DNA of 64,000 nucleotides from Chondrinema litorale (GTDB taxonomy: Bacteria > Bacteroidota > Bacteroidia > Cytophagales > Flammeovirgaceae), in contig NZ_CP111044.1 in the NCBI RefSeq assembly GCF_026250525.1, positions 372,001 through 436,000 on the forward strand, in the 5' to 3' direction. The position numbers and the translations under genes were made by a program. Under the pieces are notes generated by a model. It searched no databases. It was not told the DNA's origin and worked only from the letters and a program-made list of their open reading frames with translations. Shown here one piece after another: positions 60,039 through 64,000 of the stretch. Position 1 is the stretch's first letter. The number at the start of each line of letters is the position of its first letter.

Positions 60039-61514
60039 TTATTCTACCAACCAAATGCTTACATTAAAACTGTTCGACCCTCCTATTTTTTGAATCGCAG
60101 CTTGATAGTTTTCAGCATTTAAACTTTGCTCTTCACCAGGGTACAAGAACTTAAGTGGCAAGTTATCATTATTAAGGTTTTCACAAGATGGTGAAAGAAA
60201 AGGTATGCCATCCCAGTTCATATCACTTTCTGCATACCATCTCCTTACCTCGAAATATGGATCTAACCCTGTAAAATATAACGAAAGCCATTTTTGTTCC
60301 CAAATATCTGTAACAGTGCTATAAGCAACCCCAGAATTAGCATAGTAGTCATCGAAGTTTGTCCAACCAAAGTTATCATAGGTTACTTCATAATAATCCA
60401 TAGAGGCTTCAATTCCAGCTTGATAATGCGTTTCAACATCGTCACTAATCCAATCTTTTGCAGCAGCTTCTGCCAATAAAAATTCCACTTCAGAATAGGT
60501 CATTAAGATTCCATCTGCAACTCCTATCCCCAAATCGTTTGCTGTAGTTAAATTAGGATAGTTGTAATACATCACTCCTAACCTTGAACCAGCTTTGCTG
60601 CAACTCGCAGAATTAGACCCATTTACTGCACCTGTAAAAACTGGGTTTTCGTAATCGTCATTATCAGGACGTGCATATCTGGCAAGTCTCGGATCATTAT
60701 AATCTGACATTACATTTAGTGCGCTTTCACTTAAAGCAACAGCATCAAAATCTCCAGTTTTAAGGGGAATTAAAGGAAATTGGTTTGGAAATGCATCGAG
60801 ATAAGATAAGGTAGCATTATCTTCATTAGAGGTCATTATATTTCCAGCAGTTACAATAGCTGCAAATTCACTTTCAGCACTTGTAAGTTGAGATGATGCG
60901 TACATTATTAGACGAAGTCTAAGCGAGTTTGCAAGTTTTCTCCATTTAGAAGCATCTCCACCTAGTAAAATGTCTCCACCAATTGAACCTTCGCCAGTAG
61001 CCAATAAATTAGCTGCTCTTTCCAGTTCACTTAATAGATCATTATAGATATCTTCTTGTGCATCATATTCTGGAGTAAAATTACTTTCTCCTCCATCTAT
61101 GGCATTAAAATAAGGAATATCTCCATAAGCATTTGTAAGTGTGGCGAATATCCAACTTTTTAAAACAATGGCAGCTCCTTCGAGATTGGTATTACCTTCT
61201 TCAATTGCTTTTTGTTCTACTACTGAAATATCTGTTAAACTTTCGTACAAACCTTCCCACACTGTTGGAAAAGCATTCCAATTGTATGAGTCAACCTCAG
61301 TACGAAGTGTTTTTGATGTAAGTTGGGCAGCATTATTACCTAACAAAAATGATTCTTCTACCATTGTATTCATACTTTGGCGTATTGCCGAAGGAAATAA
61401 TACATCAGTAGAAACATCTGTTGGTTCATTTGGATTCTGATTCATGTCTTCAAACTCCTCACACGACATGAAGAAGAAAGAAGTTAATAATATGATTAAT
61501 CTATATAATTTCAT
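60039..61514 (-). CDS. SusD/RagB-like outer-membrane nutrient-binding lipoprotein
   Basis: 491 residues with a lipoprotein signal (LYRLIILLTSFFFMSC) and the characteristic start EEFEDMNQNPNEPTDVSTDV. The body is helical with TPR-like packing (SLTDISVVEQKAIEEGNTN, AAIVLKSWIFATLTNAYGDIPY) and the family block WRKLANSLRLRLIMYAS near 190. The late LMTYSEVEFLLAEAAAKDW and EQKWLSLYFTGLDPYFEVRRWY are typical of the SusD_2 group. It caps the SusC channel and binds the oligosaccharide or peptide ligand. It follows susC by 45 bases and is the last gene before the terminator. Confidence 0.95.
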   Translation of the reverse strand: MKLYRLIILLTSFFFMSCEEFEDMNQNPNEPTDVSTDVLFPSAIRQSMNTMVEESFLLGNNAAQLTSKTLRTEVDSYNWNAFPTVWEGLYESLTDISVVEQKAIEEGNTNLEGAAIVLKSWIFATLTNAYGDIPYFNAIDGGESNFTPEYDAQEDIYNDLLSELERAANLLATGEGSIGGDILLGGDASKWRKLANSLRLRLIMYASSQLTSAESEFAAIVTAGNIMTSNEDNATLSYLDAFPNQFPLIPLKTGDFDAVALSESALNVMSDYNDPRLARYARPDNDDYENPVFTGAVNGSNSASCSKAGSRLGVMYYNYPNLTTANDLGIGVADGILMTYSEVEFLLAEAAAKDWISDDVETHYQAGIEASMDYYEVTYDNFGWTNFDDYYANSGVAYSTVTDIWEQKWLSLYFTGLDPYFEVRRWYAESDMNWDGIPFLSPSCENLNNDNLPLKFLYPGEEQSLNAENYQAAIQKIGGSNSFNVSIWLVE

Positions 61515-61559
61515 TTTACTTAATTTTTTAATGTATAATCAGCTTACAAAATGCTTTTC

Positions 61560-64000
61560 TTAAAATCCGAGATTAACTGAGAATCCCCAACTTCTTGTAG
61601 AAGGCAATTGTGTGCTCTCAAATCCATTTACAAAAATTCCATTTCTAATTGAGTAGGTCTCAGGGTCAATTGTTGGCACATCAGAGAAAAGTAAAAGATT
61701 TCTACCGATAAATGATACTCTTGCACTGCCTAAGCCGATTTTACTGATTATAGGTAATGGGAAATCGTAACTTATGCTCAATTCTCTTAGTTTAAAATAT
61801 GTTGCATCGTAAGTCGCAGCTTCTATGTTGTCTCTGTTAAATCCATTTCCATAATAATTATAGAAATAACCTGTATAACCGGCACCACCTGCAGGTACAA
61901 CTACATCATTTGGTACTAATTCTCCACTTTCGTTATACATTAAACCAGGACCAACTACTCCACCTTCTTCTTCAAGTGTGTAAACAGGTTCTCCTGCTGC
62001 ATCGTAATCGACACTATACACCGTTCTGCCATCGAGTGTAGAAAGTGGCAGGTTTGGATCATCATTATTGGTAATAGTACCACCAGTTGCATAAAGTGCG
62101 TGCGATCTAGAATAGATTTTACCTCCGATTTGTCCGTCGAATAAAATTCCTAAGGTAAAGTTTTTGTAAGCAAAAGAGTTGTTTATACCTAATCGAAGGT
62201 CTGGTTGATATGAACCAGCTGATACTTTCTCTTCAGTAATCATTGGTAAACCATTTTCATGGATTATTTGACCATCTTCTGCCCTTACAAAGCCTAAGCC
62301 GTATAGTTGTCCGAGTAATTTTCCTTCTTCGGCCACATACTCAAGGTCAGCACCTCCAGTATCACCTGGAAACATATCTGCTACTATAGAATATCTACCA
62401 CTACTTATTACTTCTGGTAAACTTTCTACAATTGCTCTGTTTCTACCGATGTTAAAAGTAGCATCCCAGCTAAATAAGCTTTTGTCGATTATTCTACCAC
62501 TTATCATTAGCTCAATACCTTTGTTGCTAATTTCTCCTCCATTGGTAAGGTTATAATCGTATCCACTAACTGTAGCAACTGGCAGTAGAATTACCTGATC
62601 GTAACTCAACATGTCGTAATAAGTAAAATCTAGTCTTAATCGGCCTTTAAACAAACGTGCATCTATACCTGCTTCATAAGCTTTTGTGCGTTCGTTTGTA
62701 AGATTCTGATCAGCAATAGTTCTGTTAGTTGTAAATACAGCTTGAGAACCATAAGCAGCTTGTGGTGTGTAAGTATTTCCAAAAGCATATGCTGGTGCAC
62801 CATTTCCTACTTCGGCATATGAGCCTTTTAGTTTAAGGAATGATAATTCTGCCGGAAGTTCTATCATTTCAGATAATACTGCACTTACTGCAAGTGAAGG
62901 ATAGCCGAAGCTATAAGATGAACCATCTAATCCAGCAATTGGATTTACTAACGTACTATTCCAATCGTTTCTGTATGATGCATCTAGAAAGATGCTATTT
63001 TTGTAAGAAAATGTGGCTATTCCAAATAGACTGTTTATTCCTGTTCTGGTTTTTTGAGATTCAACTAATACACCTGAACGAGCATTCGTAAGGGTATATA
63101 CACTTTCATCTGTCCCAAAGTTTTCTAGTTCTGGGTTATTAGCTACTAATGTATTGCCATATTGTCTCATGATATTTCCACCTACTTTAATATCTAAATC
63201 AAAGTCAGAAAAATCATCCATATCTGTATGATATCCTAGTAGAAGTTCGGCATTTGTTTCTCTAAAAGAGATTTCATCTTCTCTATAACTACCAAGCAAA
63301 ACTCCTTTAGTTGAAGGTGCTCTTCTGTATTGTCTTTCTTCATCAAGAATATCTGCTCCATAACGGAAACGAGCATTAAAATGCTTATTAATGTCGTATT
63401 CTACCTTAACATTGCTAATAAAGCGATTGCTCTGAAAAGAGTTTGTATTTTCTTTAGCAATTAACCATGGATTATTTACCCACGAACTCTCTACATACCT
63501 TTGTTGTACACCTTCTTGTCCAGGTTGCCAGTAATCTTTAAGATCATCTATTTCAACTTGTCTTGGGTACCATAACCAACCATACATAATAGAAGAAGAC
63601 TCATCGTAACCTGCATTTGGCACATTATCTGAACCAGAAACTACATACATTGAATTTGCACGTACTTTTAAACGATTATCTAAAAAAGATCTACCAATAC
63701 TCATTTGTATTGTATTTCTTCTAAGATTTGTATTGGGCACAATTCCTCTATTACTTAAATTGGTAAAAGAAAATCTTGTATCGCCATTTTCTGTTCTGTT
63801 GTTTATGGCAATGTTATTAATAGCTGTAACACCTGTTCTAAAAAAGTTTCTCACATTATCTTCTGCAGGAGTAAATGGAACGGGTTCACCATCTGAATTA
63901 AACTGTTTGATTAATTGACCATTCATTCTAGGCCCCCAATTTTCTCCGTAAGCTTCGTAATATTCATTAGTACCTATGTAGTTACTTCCATCTAGATAGC
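61560..64000 (-). CDS. SusC/RagA-like TonB-dependent transporter, 5' end beyond the window
   Basis: The frame is open to the last base of the window. An internal ATG at 63926 is not the start, because 24 more codons (YLDGSNYIGTNEYYEAYGEN at the edge) continue upstream. The visible 813 residues are the barrel part of a SusC protein: many amphipathic strands, SSSIMYGWLWYPRQ, LKLKGSYAEVGNGAPAYAFGN, TKAYEAGIDARLFKGRLRLDFTYY, and a final strand RSWGFSVNLGF ending in Phe. The plug and carboxypeptidase-like domains lie outside the window. With SusD it forms a nutrient importer. The substrate is not readable, as no glycoside hydrolase or peptidase is adjacent in view. Confidence 0.95.
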   Translation of the reverse strand, partial: YLDGSNYIGTNEYYEAYGENWGPRMNGQLIKQFNSDGEPVPFTPAEDNVRNFFRTGVTAINNIAINNRTENGDTRFSFTNLSNRGIVPNTNLRRNTIQMSIGRSFLDNRLKVRANSMYVVSGSDNVPNAGYDESSSIMYGWLWYPRQVEIDDLKDYWQPGQEGVQQRYVESSWVNNPWLIAKENTNSFQSNRFISNVKVEYDINKHFNARFRYGADILDEERQYRRAPSTKGVLLGSYREDEISFRETNAELLLGYHTDMDDFSDFDLDIKVGGNIMRQYGNTLVANNPELENFGTDESVYTLTNARSGVLVESQKTRTGINSLFGIATFSYKNSIFLDASYRNDWNSTLVNPIAGLDGSSYSFGYPSLAVSAVLSEMIELPAELSFLKLKGSYAEVGNGAPAYAFGNTYTPQAAYGSQAVFTTNRTIADQNLTNERTKAYEAGIDARLFKGRLRLDFTYYDMLSYDQVILLPVATVSGYDYNLTNGGEISNKGIELMISGRIIDKSLFSWDATFNIGRNRAIVESLPEVISSGRYSIVADMFPGDTGGADLEYVAEEGKLLGQLYGLGFVRAEDGQIIHENGLPMITEEKVSAGSYQPDLRLGINNSFAYKNFTLGILFDGQIGGKIYSRSHALYATGGTITNNDDPNLPLSTLDGRTVYSVDYDAAGEPVYTLEEEGGVVGPGLMYNESGELVPNDVVVPAGGAGYTGYFYNYYGNGFNRDNIEAATYDATYFKLRELSISYDFPLPIISKIGLGSARVSFIGRNLLLFSDVPTIDPETYSIRNGIFVNGFESTQLPSTRSWGFSVNLGF

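Overview
The window comes from an AT-rich Bacteroidota chromosome, most likely a member of the Cytophagales. The evidence is a SusC/SusD pair at the right end, C-terminal sorting domains of the type IX secretion system (type A at 21.2 kb, gliding-associated type B at 54.4 kb), a hybrid two-component sensor with a C-terminal AraC-type DNA-binding domain, two LytTR systems, a PadR/FtsX-type pair, and TAnnTTTG promoter boxes. I cannot name the genus. No tRNA, rRNA or CRISPR array was seen.

Left part (1-15 kb): an accessory zone. Small hypothetical and membrane proteins lead to a WYL regulator, an epoxide-hydrolase-like enzyme and a YdeI-like protein. Next is a cluster that looks like toxin immunity genes: a DUF4375 gene, a colicin/pyocin-type immunity protein and a small acidic protein. 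The DUF4375 gene is split by a 231-bp MITE-like element with a TTA target duplication. A decayed IS3-family element, an ArsR/AHSA1/hydrolase group, and an intact GC-richer IS21 element that splits a lipoprotein gene follow.

Middle (15-45 kb): signalling, surface and stress genes. They include a hybrid sensor with a cadherin/NHL lipoprotein, a secreted SBBP-repeat protein, an ISAs1-family element, a TetR-GNAT operon, a frameshifted amidohydrolase-redoxin gene, an S41 peptidase and a LytS/LytTR pair. After these come PadR plus an FtsX-type permease, YjdM, a PAS-like histidine kinase, an M28 peptidase, an S12 serine hydrolase, a large GAF-domain protein and a nucleotidyltransferase-like protein.

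Right part (45-64 kb): a RidA-like gene is split by a decayed IS66 element with an exact 8-bp target duplication. It is followed by a MORN-repeat protein, an outer-membrane protein with a lipoprotein, a TPR histidine kinase with its LytTR regulator, a gliding-associated surface protein, a BCCT transporter overlapping a universal stress protein, and a SusCD operon with a clear terminator.

The most unusual signal is a set of seven short (12-17 nt) GC-rich insertions, all inside the transposase genes of two unrelated decayed elements (IS3 and IS66). Removing each one restores a conserved transposase reading frame or motif. Four are exactly 14 nt. One from IS3 and one from IS66 agree at 14 of 15 bases. 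All seven can fold as a tiny stem-loop followed by a short GC tail. They look like a family of micro-insertions that I do not recognise from Bacteroidota.
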